Source: Synechococcus sp. CS-1330
GTDB lineage: Bacteria; Cyanobacteriota; Cyanobacteriia; PCC-6307; Cyanobiaceae
Direction of reading: 5' to 3'
DNA length: 64,000 nucleotides
NCBI GenBank assembly: GCA_025128025.1
Contig: JAHLYR010000018.1
Coordinates: 1-64,000 of the forward strand
Part shown: in pieces, positions 36,006 through 45,636 of the stretch
Layout of the letters: each line of letters begins with the position of its first letter
Position numbering within the stretch: the first letter of the stretch is position 1
Notes under the pieces: model-generated
Database searches by the model: none
Told to the model about the DNA's origin: nothing
What the model saw: only the letters and a program-made list of their open reading frames with translations
Program-made: the position numbers and the translations under genes

Positions 36006-36911
36006 TCAGGTAGGACGCAGGGCGGCCAGGGTTTCGGAGAGGCGTTGTCGCACGTCGGTGGTGGCTGAAAGCAAGGGAAGACGGGGTGCACCCACGGGCC
36101 AGCCGCTGAGCTCCAAGGCGGCTTTGACGGGGATCGGATTGGTGCTGCAGAAAAGGGACTTGCACAGCGGCAGCAGCTGGTCGTGCAGAGCCAGGGCCTG
36201 GGCCAAATCCCCGGCGTAGAAGGCGCGCACCATGGCGCTGATCTCAGCGCCTGCGAGGTGGCTGGCCACACTCACCACTCCCACCGCGCCCACCGCCAGC
36301 ATCGGCAGGGTGAGGGCGTCGTCACCGCTGTAAATCGCCAGACGGTTGCCGCACAGGGCCCGCAGGGCGCTCACCTCTTCGGTGCTGCCGCTGGCAGCTT
36401 TGAAACTCACCACGTTGGTGCAGTCGAGCAGCCGGGCCACGGTGGCTGGCTCCAGGCTGGTGCCTGTACGGCCAGGGATGTTGTAGAGCATCAAGGGCAG
36501 CTGGGGTGCCGCCGCTGCCACAGCGCGGAAATGGGCCTCAAGACCGTCCTGGGGGGGCTTGTTGTAGTAGGGCACTACCACTAGGGCGCCATCAGCACCG
36601 AGGGCCGCCGCCTGCCGCGTGGCCTCCACCGCTTCGGCGGTGCAATTGCTGCCGCTTCCAGCCAGCACGCTGGCCCGATGCCCAACCGCTTGCTTCACCG
36701 CAACTAAAAGCTCGTGCTGTTCGTCCCAGCTGAGCGTCGGTGATTCGCCAGTGGTGCCACACACCACGATTCCATCGGAGCCCTGGTTAATCAGGTGCTC
36801 TGCCAGCTGGGCCGCAAGGCCCAGATCCACAGAACCATCGGCAGCAAAGGGGGTCACCATCGCCGTCAGTACGCGGCCAAATGGGGGAGTGGCTGGCTGG
36901 ATAGGGATCAA
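36006..36911 (-). CDS. dapA: 4-hydroxy-tetrahydrodipicolinate synthase
   Basis: It joins pyruvate with aspartate semialdehyde, the committed step of lysine and diaminopimelate synthesis. [11 protein letters not shown] binds substrate, [13 protein letters not shown] holds the Tyr, and [11 protein letters not shown] the Schiff-base Lys. Length of 301 aa is normal. The start is TTG, with TTGA shared with the asd stop, so translation depends on asd. The two enzymes are consecutive in the pathway, which fits the coupling. Confidence 0.97.
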   Translation of the reverse strand: MIPIQPATPPFGRVLTAMVTPFAADGSVDLGLAAQLAEHLINQGSDGIVVCGTTGESPTLSWDEQHELLVAVKQAVGHRASVLAGSGSNCTAEAVEATRQAAALGADGALVVVPYYNKPPQDGLEAHFRAVAAAAPQLPLMLYNIPGRTGTSLEPATVARLLDCTNVVSFKAASGSTEEVSALRALCGNRLAIYSGDDALTLPMLAVGAVGVVSVASHLAGAEISAMVRAFYAGDLAQALALHDQLLPLCKSLFCSTNPIPVKAALELSGWPVGAPRLPLLSATTDVRQRLSETLAALRPT

Positions 36912-38002
36912 GCAGCACCTCCGGATAAAACCGCTCCAGTTCCAGCCGCCGGACCCTGGATCAACAGCTCGGCAATCTGGATCGCATTGAGAGCCGCACC
37001 CTTGCGAATCTGATCACCGCAGAGCCACAGCTCCAGGGCATTGGCGTCACTGAGGTCCTGGCGAATACGTCCCACCGCCACCGGATCGCGGCCCGTCACA
37101 TCGGTGGGCATCGGGAAACGGTTGGTCTCAAAGTTTTCCAGCAGCTCCACTCCGGAGGCCTCAGCCAGCAGGGCTCTGGCCTCCTGCACCGGGAAGGGCT
37201 CATGAAATTCAATATTTACGGCCTCTGAATGGGCCCGCAGCACCGGCACCCGCACACAGGTAGCCGAAAGTCGCAGCTCGGGCGTGCCCATGATCTTGCG
37301 AGTTTCGTTGAGCATCTTCAGCTCCTCCTCGCAATAACCATTTTCCTGCAGCGGCGAGTTGTGCAGAAAAAGGTTGAAGGCCAGGGAGTGGGGCAGCACC
37401 TCACTCACGGGCTCACCACCATCGAGCACGGTGCGGCTGAGCTGGCGCAGCTCCTCCATCGCCCGGGCACCGGCGCCGCTGGCGCTCTGATAGGTGCTCA
37501 CCAGCACACGCCGAATTGCCCGCCGCGCCGCCAAGGGGGCCAAAACCAGGGTGAGCAGGATTGTTGTGCAGTTGGGGTTGGCAATGATGCCCCGATGGGC
37601 AAAAGCAGCCTCGGGGTTCACTTCTGGAACCACCAACGGCACCTCCGGATCCATTCGGAAGGCGCTGGAGTTGTCGATAACCACCGCACCTGCCCGGGCC
37701 GCCACCGGAGCCCACTGGCGCGACACCGAGCCGCCGGCTGAGGCCAGCACCACGTCCACCCCTTCAAAAGCTGAGGCATCCACGGGCCGGATCGCCAGCG
37801 ATGTGCCCTGCCAGGTAAGGCTTTGACCCGCGGAGCGGGGTGACGCCAAAGGAATCAGCTCAGCCACAGGAAAATTGCGCTCAGTGAGCAACTCGAGCAA
37901 TTCCTGGCCAACTGCGCCCGTCGCACCGAGCACCGCAACCCGCAAGGGGCGGCTGGGCAGGCAGGGAGATGGCGGGGCGGGGACGGTCTGGGCGGCGGTC
38001 AA
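36908..38002 (-). CDS. asd: Aspartate-semialdehyde dehydrogenase
   Basis: It reduces aspartyl phosphate to the semialdehyde, using [23 protein letters not shown] is the dinucleotide site, NPNCTTILL carries the catalytic Cys, [14 protein letters not shown] and [16 protein letters not shown] carry the Gly loop and His. The TTG at 38002 gives 364 residues with a 20-residue N-terminal lead, and an alternative start nearer to [10 protein letters not shown] is possible. It is the first gene of asd-dapA-rnj and is divergent from tig across a 213-base gap, where both promoters should lie. Confidence 0.96.
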   Translation of the reverse strand: MTAAQTVPAPPSPCLPSRPLRVAVLGATGAVGQELLELLTERNFPVAELIPLASPRSAGQSLTWQGTSLAIRPVDASAFEGVDVVLASAGGSVSRQWAPVAARAGAVVIDNSSAFRMDPEVPLVVPEVNPEAAFAHRGIIANPNCTTILLTLVLAPLAARRAIRRVLVSTYQSASGAGARAMEELRQLSRTVLDGGEPVSEVLPHSLAFNLFLHNSPLQENGYCEEELKMLNETRKIMGTPELRLSATCVRVPVLRAHSEAVNIEFHEPFPVQEARALLAEASGVELLENFETNRFPMPTDVTGRDPVAVGRIRQDLSDANALELWLCGDQIRKGAALNAIQIAELLIQGPAAGTGAVLSGGAA

Positions 38003-38215
38003 GGGAGCGGGAAAGGAATCAAAAATTGGTGGCGGAGCTGGAGGTCAAACGTCAACTCAGCTAGGGGCGGAAAGCTGCAACAAAGAGGCCGGCCGTCGTC
38101 GAAGCCGTTCTTTGCTGATTTGGGAGCTATCGCCTTCGTCGTGCGCCGTTAGGACAATACGCGCTGAGAGCTCGGAACGGCCGCTTTCTAGGATCGGGGT
38201 CTGCAACTGTTTTCC

Positions 38216-39640
38216 ATGAGCTCTGCCGCCGCCCCAGCCGCCAGCCCGCTGTCGATAAAGGCCAGTCCCCGTCCGGGCAGCCGCGTGGCCCTCGAGGTGG
38301 CCATCCCCGGCGGCCGCAGCCAGGCCAGCTATGACGCCGCCGTGGACAAGCTGAGTCGCAGCATCAAGCTTCCCGGCTTTCGCAAGGGCAAGGTGCCCCG
38401 GCCCGTGCTGCTCCAGCAGATCGGCCCCCTACGCATCCGGGCCACCGCCCTAGAGGATCTGGTGGAGGCAGCTTTCCGGGATGCTGTTAGCCAAGAAATG
38501 GTGGCAGCTATCGGCCGGCCCGAGCTCACCGAAGGCTTCGAGGTCGTGCTGGAACGCTTCGAGCCCGGCAACGCACTCACCATCACCCTGGAGCTCGACG
38601 TCGAGCCCACACCAAAACTCAAGTCCACCAAAGGGCTAAAGGCTGAAGCCGAGGCAATCAGCTTCGATCCGGCCCGCATCGATGAACTGATCGAGCAGTC
38701 GCGCAAGCAGCTGGCCACCCTGGTGCCCGTAGAGGGCCGCCCTGCGGCCAGCGGCGATGTAGCGGTGCTCAGCTTCAGCGGCATCTACGTGGATAGCGGC
38801 GAGGCCATCAGTGGTGGCAGCAGCGATGCCATGGAAGTCGAGCTGGAGGAGGGCCGGATGATCCCAGGCTTCGTCGAGGGCGTAATCGGCATGGCTATCG
38901 GCGCTAGCAAGACCATCGACTGCCAGTTCCCCGATACCTACCCCCAAGAAGATGCCGCTGGCCGCCAGTCGCGCTTCGAGATCAGCCTGAAAGACCTCAA
39001 GTGCCGGGAACTACCCGCCCTCGACGACGCCTTTGCCCAGCAGGCCAGCGACAAAGCCACCCTGGCCGAACTGCGCAGCGATCTGGAAACCCGCCTCAAG
39101 GAAGACGCCGAGCGCCGGGCTAAGGCCAGCCGCCACGACGCCCTGCTCGCCGCCCTGGTGCAACAGCTTGAAGTGGAGTTGCCCGAAACCCTGGTTCAAC
39201 AGGAAATCCGCAACCTGGTGGAGCAGACAGCAGGACAGATCGCCCAGCAGGGCATGGACGTCAAAAAGCTGTTCACCCCCGACCTAGTGCGCTCATTGAT
39301 GGACACCTCCCGGCCCGAGGCAGAGGAGCGCCTGCGCCGCAGCCTGGCCCTCAAGGCCCTCGCCGCCGCCGAGGCGATCGAGGTGGAAGCCAAGGAGCTT
39401 GAAGCCAAGATCAAAGAGATCAGCCGCGGCCTGAGCCAGCAGGGCAACATCGATCCTGAAAGGTTGCGTCTGGCCGTTGCTGACGACCTGCTGCGCGACA
39501 AGCTGCTGGAGTGGCTTGAGGCCAATAGCACCATCACCGAAAAGGCTGCCACCCCAGCCGACGCCGACCCTGATGCTGCAGGCGAGGAGCAGGCAAAGGC
39601 CAAAGCGAAAGCCAAGGCCAAACCGGCCAAGGCCCAATAG
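38216..39640 (+). CDS. tig: Trigger factor (ribosome-bound chaperone)
   Basis: It binds nascent chains at the ribosomal exit and has prolyl isomerase activity. The N-terminal ribosome-binding signature is [19 protein letters not shown] near residue 54. The FKBP-like domain follows ([30 protein letters not shown]) and then the long helical arms. The tail (about 445-474) is rich in Ala, Lys and Glu. Length of 474 aa is normal. It leads the order tig-clpP-clpX, conserved in many bacteria and fitting a shared role in protein quality control. Confidence 0.97.
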   Translation: MSSAAAPAASPLSIKASPRPGSRVALEVAIPGGRSQASYDAAVDKLSRSIKLPGFRKGKVPRPVLLQQIGPLRIRATALEDLVEAAFRDAVSQEMVAAIGRPELTEGFEVVLERFEPGNALTITLELDVEPTPKLKSTKGLKAEAEAISFDPARIDELIEQSRKQLATLVPVEGRPAASGDVAVLSFSGIYVDSGEAISGGSSDAMEVELEEGRMIPGFVEGVIGMAIGASKTIDCQFPDTYPQEDAAGRQSRFEISLKDLKCRELPALDDAFAQQASDKATLAELRSDLETRLKEDAERRAKASRHDALLAALVQQLEVELPETLVQQEIRNLVEQTAGQIAQQGMDVKKLFTPDLVRSLMDTSRPEAEERLRRSLALKALAAAEAIEVEAKELEAKIKEISRGLSQQGNIDPERLRLAVADDLLRDKLLEWLEANSTITEKAATPADADPDAAGEEQAKAKAKAKAKPAKAQ

Positions 39641-39649
39641 CCACGGCCA

Positions 39650-39667
39650 GGACCAATAGATTGGTCC
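39650..39667. promoter_or_regulatory. Inverted repeat in the tig-clpP spacer
   Basis: GGACCAAT and ATTGGTCC are separated by two bases, 20 bases before the clpP GTG. As RNA it would give a 7-pair stem with a TAGA loop and no T run, so it is more likely a processing or translation-control hairpin, or a protein-binding site, than a terminator. Confidence 0.6.
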
Positions 39668-39686
39668 CCCGAGAGCTTCCCCGCGC

Positions 39687-40346
39687 GTGATCGACGCCAC
39701 CCTTCGCCATCCCGTCCACAGCAGCTGGAGCCCCAGTGGCTCCCCCGGGGTGCTGCCCACCGTGGTGGAGCAGTCGGGCAAGGGCGACCGCGCCTTCGAT
39801 ATCTATTCGCGACTGCTGCGCGAGCGGATCATCTTTCTGGGCACCGGCATCGACGATCAGGTGGCCGATTCCCTAGTCGCCCAGCTGCTGTTCCTCGAAG
39901 CCGAGGATCCGGAGAAAGACATCCAGATTTACGTGAACTCCCCAGGCGGCTCGGTGACCGCCGGCTTGGCGATCTACGACACGATGCAGCAGGTGTCCCC
40001 AGACGTGGTGACCATCTGCTACGGCCTAGCCGCCTCCATGGGTGCCTTTCTGCTCTCGGGTGGCACCAAGGGCAAGCGGCTGGCCCTGCCCAATGCTCGG
40101 ATCATGATTCACCAACCCCTCGGCGGCGCCCAGGGCCAGGCGGTGGACATTGAAATCCAAGCCAAGGAGATCCTTTTCCTCAAGGACACCCTCAACGGTC
40201 TGATGGCTGAACACACCGGTCAGCCCCTCGAAAAAATCACCGAAGACACCGACCGCGACTACTTCCTTTCCCCCGCAGAGGCGGTTGAATACGGCCTGAT
40301 TGATCGGGTCGTGACCGAATCCCCTGTGGCCACCGCTGCTGAGTGA
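39687..40346 (+). CDS. clpP: ATP-dependent Clp protease proteolytic subunit
   Basis: A serine peptidase that forms the double-ring chamber and works with ClpX. The catalytic triad regions are seen: [11 protein letters not shown] (Ser), [10 protein letters not shown] (His) and the Asp in [30 protein letters not shown] is typical. The start is GTG; the 20-residue lead before [16 protein letters not shown] is likely a cleaved propeptide. By position next to clpX it corresponds to the clpP2 type of cyanobacteria (inference). It is active-type, not the ClpR form, because Ser and His are both present. Confidence 0.96.
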   Translation: MIDATLRHPVHSSWSPSGSPGVLPTVVEQSGKGDRAFDIYSRLLRERIIFLGTGIDDQVADSLVAQLLFLEAEDPEKDIQIYVNSPGGSVTAGLAIYDTMQQVSPDVVTICYGLAASMGAFLLSGGTKGKRLALPNARIMIHQPLGGAQGQAVDIEIQAKEILFLKDTLNGLMAEHTGQPLEKITEDTDRDYFLSPAEAVEYGLIDRVVTESPVATAAE

Positions 40347-40424
40347 TTCCTTCCGGTTTGATCCTTAAGGTCAGCTGACAATCCGTTACTTCCTGTCGAT
40401 CCTGGAATCAGGACTCCACTGCCC

Positions 40425-41804
40425 ATGGCCAAGTTCGACGCCCACCTGAAGTGCTCGTTCTGCGGCAAGTCGCAGGAACAGGTGCGCAAGCTGATCGCCG
40501 GCCCGGGTGTTTACATCTGCGATGAATGTATTGATCTCTGCAACGAGATCCTGGATGAGGAACTGGTAGACGGCCATACCGGCACAGCCAGCGGCGGCGG
40601 CGGCGGCCGCCATGCCGCGGACTCCAGCCGCGGTAAGGCCCCCAGCAAAAAAACAACCAAACCCGCTCCAACTCTGGCGGAGGTGCCCAAACCCCAAGAG
40701 ATCAAGGCCTTTCTCGACCGCCAGGTGGTGGGCCAGAACGAAGCCAAGAAAAATCTTTCCGTAGCTGTTTACAACCACTACAAACGCCTGGCCTGGCAGG
40801 GCGATGGCAAAGGCGAAACCGACCAGACAGCAACCAAGCTGCACAAGAGCAACATCCTGCTGATCGGTCCCACCGGCTGCGGCAAAACGCTCCTGGCCCA
40901 GACCCTGGCCGAAATGCTCGATGTGCCCTTTGCGGTGGCTGACGCCACCACCCTCACCGAGGCTGGCTACGTCGGTGAAGACGTGGAAAACATCCTGCTG
41001 CGGCTGCTGCAGAAGGCGGATCAAGATGTGGAACAGGCCCAGCGGGGCATCATCTATATCGATGAAATCGACAAGATCGCCCGCAAGAGCGAAAACCCCT
41101 CTATCACCCGGGACGTCTCCGGAGAAGGGGTACAGCAGGCATTACTGAAAATGCTCGAAGGCACCGTGGCCAACGTGCCGCCGCAGGGAGGCAGAAAGCA
41201 TCCCTACCAAGAATGCATTCAGATCGACACCAGTCAGATCCTGTTCATCTGCGGTGGTGCCTTTGTGGGCCTCGAAGACGTGGTTCAGAAGCGGCTGGGC
41301 CGCAACTCCATCGGTTTCCTCAGTGCCGATGGCAGCAACCGGCCCCGCAGCGGCAAGGATCGCCATGCGGCCGAGGTGCTGCGCCATCTGGAACCCCAAG
41401 ACCTAGTGCGCTACGGCCTGATCCCCGAATTCATTGGTCGGCTGCCGGTTAGTGCTGTGCTTGAGCCCCTAGATACGCCGGCCCTGCAAGCCATTCTCAC
41501 AGAGCCACGGGATGCCCTGATCAAGCAGTTCCAGACCCTGCTGAGCATGGACAACGTGCAGCTCGATTTCGAAGCCGGCGCTGTTGAAGCGATTGCCATC
41601 GAAGCCCATCGCCGCAAGACCGGCGCCCGGGCCCTGCGCGGCATCGTCGAAGAGCTAATGCTCGACCTGATGTATGACCTGCCCTCCCGCAACGACGTCA
41701 AGAGCTTCACCGTGACCCGGGAGCTGGTGGAGCAGCGCAGCAAGGGCAAGGTGGTGCCCCTCGGCAGCGCCAACCTGGAATCGCCACAGCAGGCCAGTGC
41801 CTGA
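40425..41804 (+). CDS. clpX: Clp protease ATP-binding subunit ClpX
   Basis: A AAA+ unfoldase that feeds substrates into ClpP. The zinc-binding domain uses Cys10, Cys13, Cys32 and Cys35 (CSFCG and CDEC). A Gly/Ala-rich linker precedes the AAA+ core: [19 protein letters not shown] (Walker A), [10 protein letters not shown] (Walker B), the IGF loop for ClpP binding is seen as IGFLSAD, and [11 protein letters not shown] is the sensor region. The length of 459 aa is slightly over the usual 420-430 because of the linker. It follows clpP by 78 bases. Confidence 0.98.
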   Translation: MAKFDAHLKCSFCGKSQEQVRKLIAGPGVYICDECIDLCNEILDEELVDGHTGTASGGGGGRHAADSSRGKAPSKKTTKPAPTLAEVPKPQEIKAFLDRQVVGQNEAKKNLSVAVYNHYKRLAWQGDGKGETDQTATKLHKSNILLIGPTGCGKTLLAQTLAEMLDVPFAVADATTLTEAGYVGEDVENILLRLLQKADQDVEQAQRGIIYIDEIDKIARKSENPSITRDVSGEGVQQALLKMLEGTVANVPPQGGRKHPYQECIQIDTSQILFICGGAFVGLEDVVQKRLGRNSIGFLSADGSNRPRSGKDRHAAEVLRHLEPQDLVRYGLIPEFIGRLPVSAVLEPLDTPALQAILTEPRDALIKQFQTLLSMDNVQLDFEAGAVEAIAIEAHRRKTGARALRGIVEELMLDLMYDLPSRNDVKSFTVTRELVEQRSKGKVVPLGSANLESPQQASA

Positions 41805-41818
41805 TCGGGCCCGCAACG

Positions 41819-42430
41819 ATGTCGGCAGCTGACCACCTGCAGGTGCCGCGCCAGCACGGTCTGTTCCTGCATCACGGCATCGATCTAGGCGACGGCAGCG
41901 TGGCCCATTACCTGGAAGGGCGCGAAATCCTGCGCAGCCACCTGGCCGATTTCAGCCGCGGCGAACCTGTGGCGGTGGTTCCCTATTCCGCGGGCGACTG
42001 CTCCCCGGCCGGCGTGACCCTGCGGCGGGCCATGGGGCGCCTGGGGGAACAGAATTACAACCTGCTGTTCAACAACTGCGAACACTTCGCCCATTGGTGC
42101 AAGACCGGCCGGCATCGCAGCGCCCAGGTCGAGGATTTGCTGCACACCGGCAGCCTCGGGGCCCTGGCCATCGGTCAATGGGTGCCAGCGGCCATGCTCA
42201 GTGCGGCCAGAATGCTGCTGCGCCAGGGCAACCTGGCCGAACTCGACAAGCTGCGCCAAGGCCTGCAGCAGAAATTGGAGCAGGAGCTGGGCCGGGCTGA
42301 AGCGCGCTGGGGCCAGGACCGCTTCGAAAGCCTGAGGCTGGCGGCCCAGAAACTGGCCGACCAACTCACGGCCGTGGAAGAACTGGAAGAGCGGCTAAGG
42401 CGCCAGCTCGAACCGGACCAGGGCCACTAA
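41819..42430 (+). CDS. LRAT/NlpC-P60-like protein with coiled C-terminus
   Basis: Residues 1-110 resemble the lecithin-retinol acyltransferase fold: GLFLHHGIDLGDGSVAHY (with the first His) and NYNLLFNNCEHFAHWCKTG, where the Cys of N-C-E-H-F is the catalytic nucleophile. Members act as acyltransferases or thiol hydrolases on lipids. From about residue 140 the chain is a charged coiled coil (LRQGLQQKLEQELGRAEARW and further). There is no signal peptide. The start is 14 bases after clpX and 17 bases before dnaX, so it is co-transcribed with them. The function is unknown; a link to Clp proteolysis is an inference from position. Confidence 0.78.
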   Translation: MSAADHLQVPRQHGLFLHHGIDLGDGSVAHYLEGREILRSHLADFSRGEPVAVVPYSAGDCSPAGVTLRRAMGRLGEQNYNLLFNNCEHFAHWCKTGRHRSAQVEDLLHTGSLGALAIGQWVPAAMLSAARMLLRQGNLAELDKLRQGLQQKLEQELGRAEARWGQDRFESLRLAAQKLADQLTAVEELEERLRRQLEPDQGH

Positions 42431-42447
42431 TCTCAAGCCTCAGCTTC

Positions 42448-44229
42448 ATGAGCCCAACGGCGATCTCCAGCTACCAACCCCTCCACCACAAATACCGTCC
42501 GCAGCGCTTCGACCAGCTGGTGGGGCAGGAGGCGATCGCCGCCACCCTGAGCAACGCCCTCCGCACCGGCCGGATTGCGCCGGCCTATCTGTTTTGCGGC
42601 CCCCGCGGCACGGGTAAAACCTCCAGCGCCCGCATCCTGGCCCGCTCGCTCAACTGCATCGGCAGCGATGGGCCCACCCCCGAGCCCTGTGGCGTCTGCG
42701 AGCTCTGCACCTCCATCGCCGCCGGCAATGCCCTCGATGTAATCGAAATCGACGCCGCCTCCAACACGGGCGTTGACAACATCCGCGAGCTAATTGAGCG
42801 CTCCCGCTTCGCTCCGGTGCAGGCCCGCTGGAAGGTGTATGTGGTGGACGAGTGCCACATGCTCTCGACCGCCGCCTTCAACGCCCTGCTCAAAACCTTG
42901 GAGGAGCCACCGCCGCGGGTGGTGTTCGTGCTGGCCACCACCGACCCGCAGCGGGTACTCGCCACGATCCTGAGCCGCTGTCAGCGCTTCGATTTCCGCC
43001 GCATCCCCCTGCAGGCCCTCGAGCAACACCTCAGCTGGATCGCTGAGCAGGAACAGATCGGCATCACTCCAGAAGCCCTGCACGTGGTGGCCCAGCGAGC
43101 CCAGGGGGGCCTGCGGGATGCGGAGAGCCTGCTTGATCAGCTCAGCCTGCTGCCGGCGCCGATCGAGGCCACGGCGGTATGGGAGCTGCTGGGGGCGGTG
43201 CCCGAGCAGGAGCTACTGGCCCTGGCCGGTGCCCTGGCCAGCTGCGATCCCCTCGGCCTGCTGGAGGGTTGCCGCGAGCTGCTGGAGCGGGGTCGGGAGC
43301 CCGCCGCCGTGCTGCAGGGGTTGGTGAGCCTGCTGCGGGATCTAGTGCTAGCTGGCACAGCGCCCGACCGCCTAGAGCTCACCAGCGTGTCGCCCCAGTT
43401 CCGCCAATCCCTACCCGATCTGGCCCGCTCGATCGGCAAAGCCCGCCTGCTGCAGTGGCAGGCCCAGCTAAGGGGCAGCGAGCAGCAGCTGCGCCACAGC
43501 GTCAACCCGCGCCTGTGGCTAGAGGTGCTGCTGTTGGGCCTGCTGGCCGAGCCGGTAGCTGCCGCCCAGCCAATCTCTGCCGCAGCCCCCGCCGCAGCTG
43601 CACCGGTGGTTGCACCTCCAATCGCACCGGCGGTCGCGCCAGTCGCCCCCCCAGCAGCCGCCCCAATCCCGGCTCCAGCTCCAGCCCCAGCTCCTCCGGT
43701 CAGCGTCGAGCCCAACAGCTCCGCCAACCTGCCGGAGCTCTGGCAGCAAATCCTGGCGGGCCTGGAGCTGCCCTCTACGCGCATGCTGCTGTCCCAACAG
43801 GCCCGGCTGGTGCGCCTCGATGAACGCCGCGCCGTGGTGCAGGTGGCCGGCAACTGGATGGCCATGGTGCAGAGCCGCCTGCCCCTGCTGGAAGGAGCTA
43901 TAGCTAAGGCCCTAGGCAGCCCGCGCCAGCTCACATTGGAAGGGGGTGGGGAGAGCGCCGCAGCAACGGTCACCACCCCCAGTGCCGCCACCCCCAAACC
44001 GGCACCACCACCGCCAACGCCAGCACCACTACCAAGCCCATCACCCCCAGCACCCCTACCAACACCAGCAGCCCCAGCCGCAACTGCGCCCCCCTTAGCC
44101 GCGCCCCTCGATGACAAGGCCAGAAGGCTGGCTGAGTTCTTCAATGGCGAAGTAGTTGAACTTGATGGGCCGCTCGATGAATTAACTGGCGATGCATTGA
44201 CTTGCGATGCAGAGGAGGCAGCTGCCTGA
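42448..44229 (+). CDS. dnaX: DNA polymerase III subunits gamma and tau
   Basis: The clamp-loader ATPase. FCGPRGTGKTSSARILAR is Walker A, the zinc site is CIGSDGPTPEPCGVCELC, VYVVDECHMLS is Walker B, LKTLEEPPPRVVFVLATTDP and LSRCQRFDFRRI follow. The C-terminal part has two Ala/Pro-rich linkers (around residues 370-420 and 515-565) flanking a compact domain that may bind the polymerase. I see no slippery heptamer that would indicate a programmed frameshift. The stop is 30 bases from the converging GT2 gene. Confidence 0.95.
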   Translation: MSPTAISSYQPLHHKYRPQRFDQLVGQEAIAATLSNALRTGRIAPAYLFCGPRGTGKTSSARILARSLNCIGSDGPTPEPCGVCELCTSIAAGNALDVIEIDAASNTGVDNIRELIERSRFAPVQARWKVYVVDECHMLSTAAFNALLKTLEEPPPRVVFVLATTDPQRVLATILSRCQRFDFRRIPLQALEQHLSWIAEQEQIGITPEALHVVAQRAQGGLRDAESLLDQLSLLPAPIEATAVWELLGAVPEQELLALAGALASCDPLGLLEGCRELLERGREPAAVLQGLVSLLRDLVLAGTAPDRLELTSVSPQFRQSLPDLARSIGKARLLQWQAQLRGSEQQLRHSVNPRLWLEVLLLGLLAEPVAAAQPISAAAPAAAAPVVAPPIAPAVAPVAPPAAAPIPAPAPAPAPPVSVEPNSSANLPELWQQILAGLELPSTRMLLSQQARLVRLDERRAVVQVAGNWMAMVQSRLPLLEGAIAKALGSPRQLTLEGGGESAAATVTTPSAATPKPAPPPPTPAPLPSPSPPAPLPTPAAPAATAPPLAAPLDDKARRLAEFFNGEVVELDGPLDELTGDALTCDAEEAAA

Positions 44230-44259
44230 GTGGGGCCAGCACAATTGTGGAACGGGTAA

Positions 44260-45612
44260 TCAGGCGGTGGCCGGATCTTCGATTTGGGACTCTTCCTCCT
44301 CGCCGAGGTGCATGGTCTTGGCCCAAACCAGGCTCTTGGGAAGCAGGGCCATGCGGAGAGTGGTCCAGGGAATCACCACAAACCAGTGGCTCAAATAGGC
44401 AATGCCCAGGAGCAGGTTCCAAAGGTTCATGGCCGGCAGGGCCGGGCCCTCGCTAGGGCGACGACAACCGGCCAGGATCGCTCCTCCAGAGAGCCCAAAG
44501 GCAACAAAGGAAAGGGGCCAGATGGTTGGGCGGGTGCCCGTAATCACGGCGCCGAGCAAATCGGCAATCGCCACCACCGGCAAAAAGTATTGGAGCAGGA
44601 AGAAGCTGGTTAAATCAAGCTTCTGACTAGCGCTGAGACGCTCCGAAATCAGGCCGGGCCAGTAATCGAAGAAGCGCTGCAAACCGCCTTCAGCCCAACG
44701 CTGACGCTGGCGCCACAGGGCAGCCACACTCAGCACGGCCTCTTCCTGCACCGGCGGATCCCAGAGGATGCCAATCGGCTGGCCGTCGAGCAGCAGCCTG
44801 AAACTGAGGTCTAGGTCGTCGGTGACCGTGTCCTCGTTGAAACCACCGCTACTGAGCAGGGCGTCCCGGCGCAGCAGCTGGCCATTACCGCGCAATTCAG
44901 CTATTCCTCCCACAGCTAAGCGACCCTGCTGGATCACGGCATCGAGGGCCATCTCCATGGACTGGGCCCGGGTCAACCAATTGGCGGTGGCATTCACCTC
45001 AGCTTTGCGCAGCTGCACCGCCGACCAGCCACCAGCTTCTGCGAAGGGAATCAGGCGCTCCAGCGTGTCGCTCTGAAGGTCGGCATCAGCGTCGAGCACA
45101 AACATCCAGCGGCCCTGAAGCTGCTGCAGCACCAAATTAAGAGCGCCCGATTTGCCGCCACCGGCATCAGGCTCCCGCCGCAATACCTGCAGAAAAGGAT
45201 GACGGTCCTGCAGCTCAGCCAGAACCTGGGGAGTGCGATCGCTGCTGGCATCGTCAATCACCCAGAGCCGCATCTGCCCCTGCGGGTAGCTCAACTGAGC
45301 AATGCACTCCACCAGGCGGCCGATCACTGCCTGCTCATCGCGGGCCGCCACCACCACGTCCACTGCGGGCAGGGGTTCAGCCCCTTGAGGGGCGGAGTCT
45401 TGAGCTGGTTCTGAGCTGCCTAGCGAACCAAAAACCTGGCGCAACACGGTGCGCAGGCTGTAGCCCCCAAGCAGCACGGCCAGGGTGAGGGCCGGGATCA
45501 GACGCAGCGAGTCATGGAGCCAATGGGGAGCCATTCCCGCCCAGCCGCAGCCGATCAGGAACAGGGCCGACTTGCCGCGACGGTGATCGGTGGTACGGCC
45601 ACCCGCAGCCAT
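44260..45612 (-). CDS. GT2 membrane glycosyltransferase, probable glucosyl-diacylglycerol synthase
   Basis: A 450-residue enzyme with one N-terminal membrane segment (LIPALTLAVLLGGYSL), a GT2 core and three C-terminal ones (for example SFFLLQYFLPVVAIADLL). The core shows VVVAARDEQAVIGRLV, VIDDASSDRTPQVL, FVLDADADLQSDTL (metal site), VTDDLDLSFRLL and the QRQRWAEGGLQRF form of the QxxRW motif. This is the layout of the cyanobacterial beta-monoglucosyldiacylglycerol synthase family (MgdA), which makes the precursor of galactolipids for thylakoids. Assignment to MgdA is by overall layout, so I do not give the symbol; another processive GT2 is possible. Confidence 0.74.
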   Translation of the reverse strand: MAAGGRTTDHRRGKSALFLIGCGWAGMAPHWLHDSLRLIPALTLAVLLGGYSLRTVLRQVFGSLGSSEPAQDSAPQGAEPLPAVDVVVAARDEQAVIGRLVECIAQLSYPQGQMRLWVIDDASSDRTPQVLAELQDRHPFLQVLRREPDAGGGKSGALNLVLQQLQGRWMFVLDADADLQSDTLERLIPFAEAGGWSAVQLRKAEVNATANWLTRAQSMEMALDAVIQQGRLAVGGIAELRGNGQLLRRDALLSSGGFNEDTVTDDLDLSFRLLLDGQPIGILWDPPVQEEAVLSVAALWRQRQRWAEGGLQRFFDYWPGLISERLSASQKLDLTSFFLLQYFLPVVAIADLLGAVITGTRPTIWPLSFVAFGLSGGAILAGCRRPSEGPALPAMNLWNLLLGIAYLSHWFVVIPWTTLRMALLPKSLVWAKTMHLGEEEESQIEDPATA

Positions 45613-45636
45613 GGCGATCCCGAAAGTCGCCGAACT

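Noticed and set aside
43137-44144. 335-codon minus-strand frame
   Set aside because: Antisense of the Ala/Pro-rich part of dnaX; composition is low complexity.
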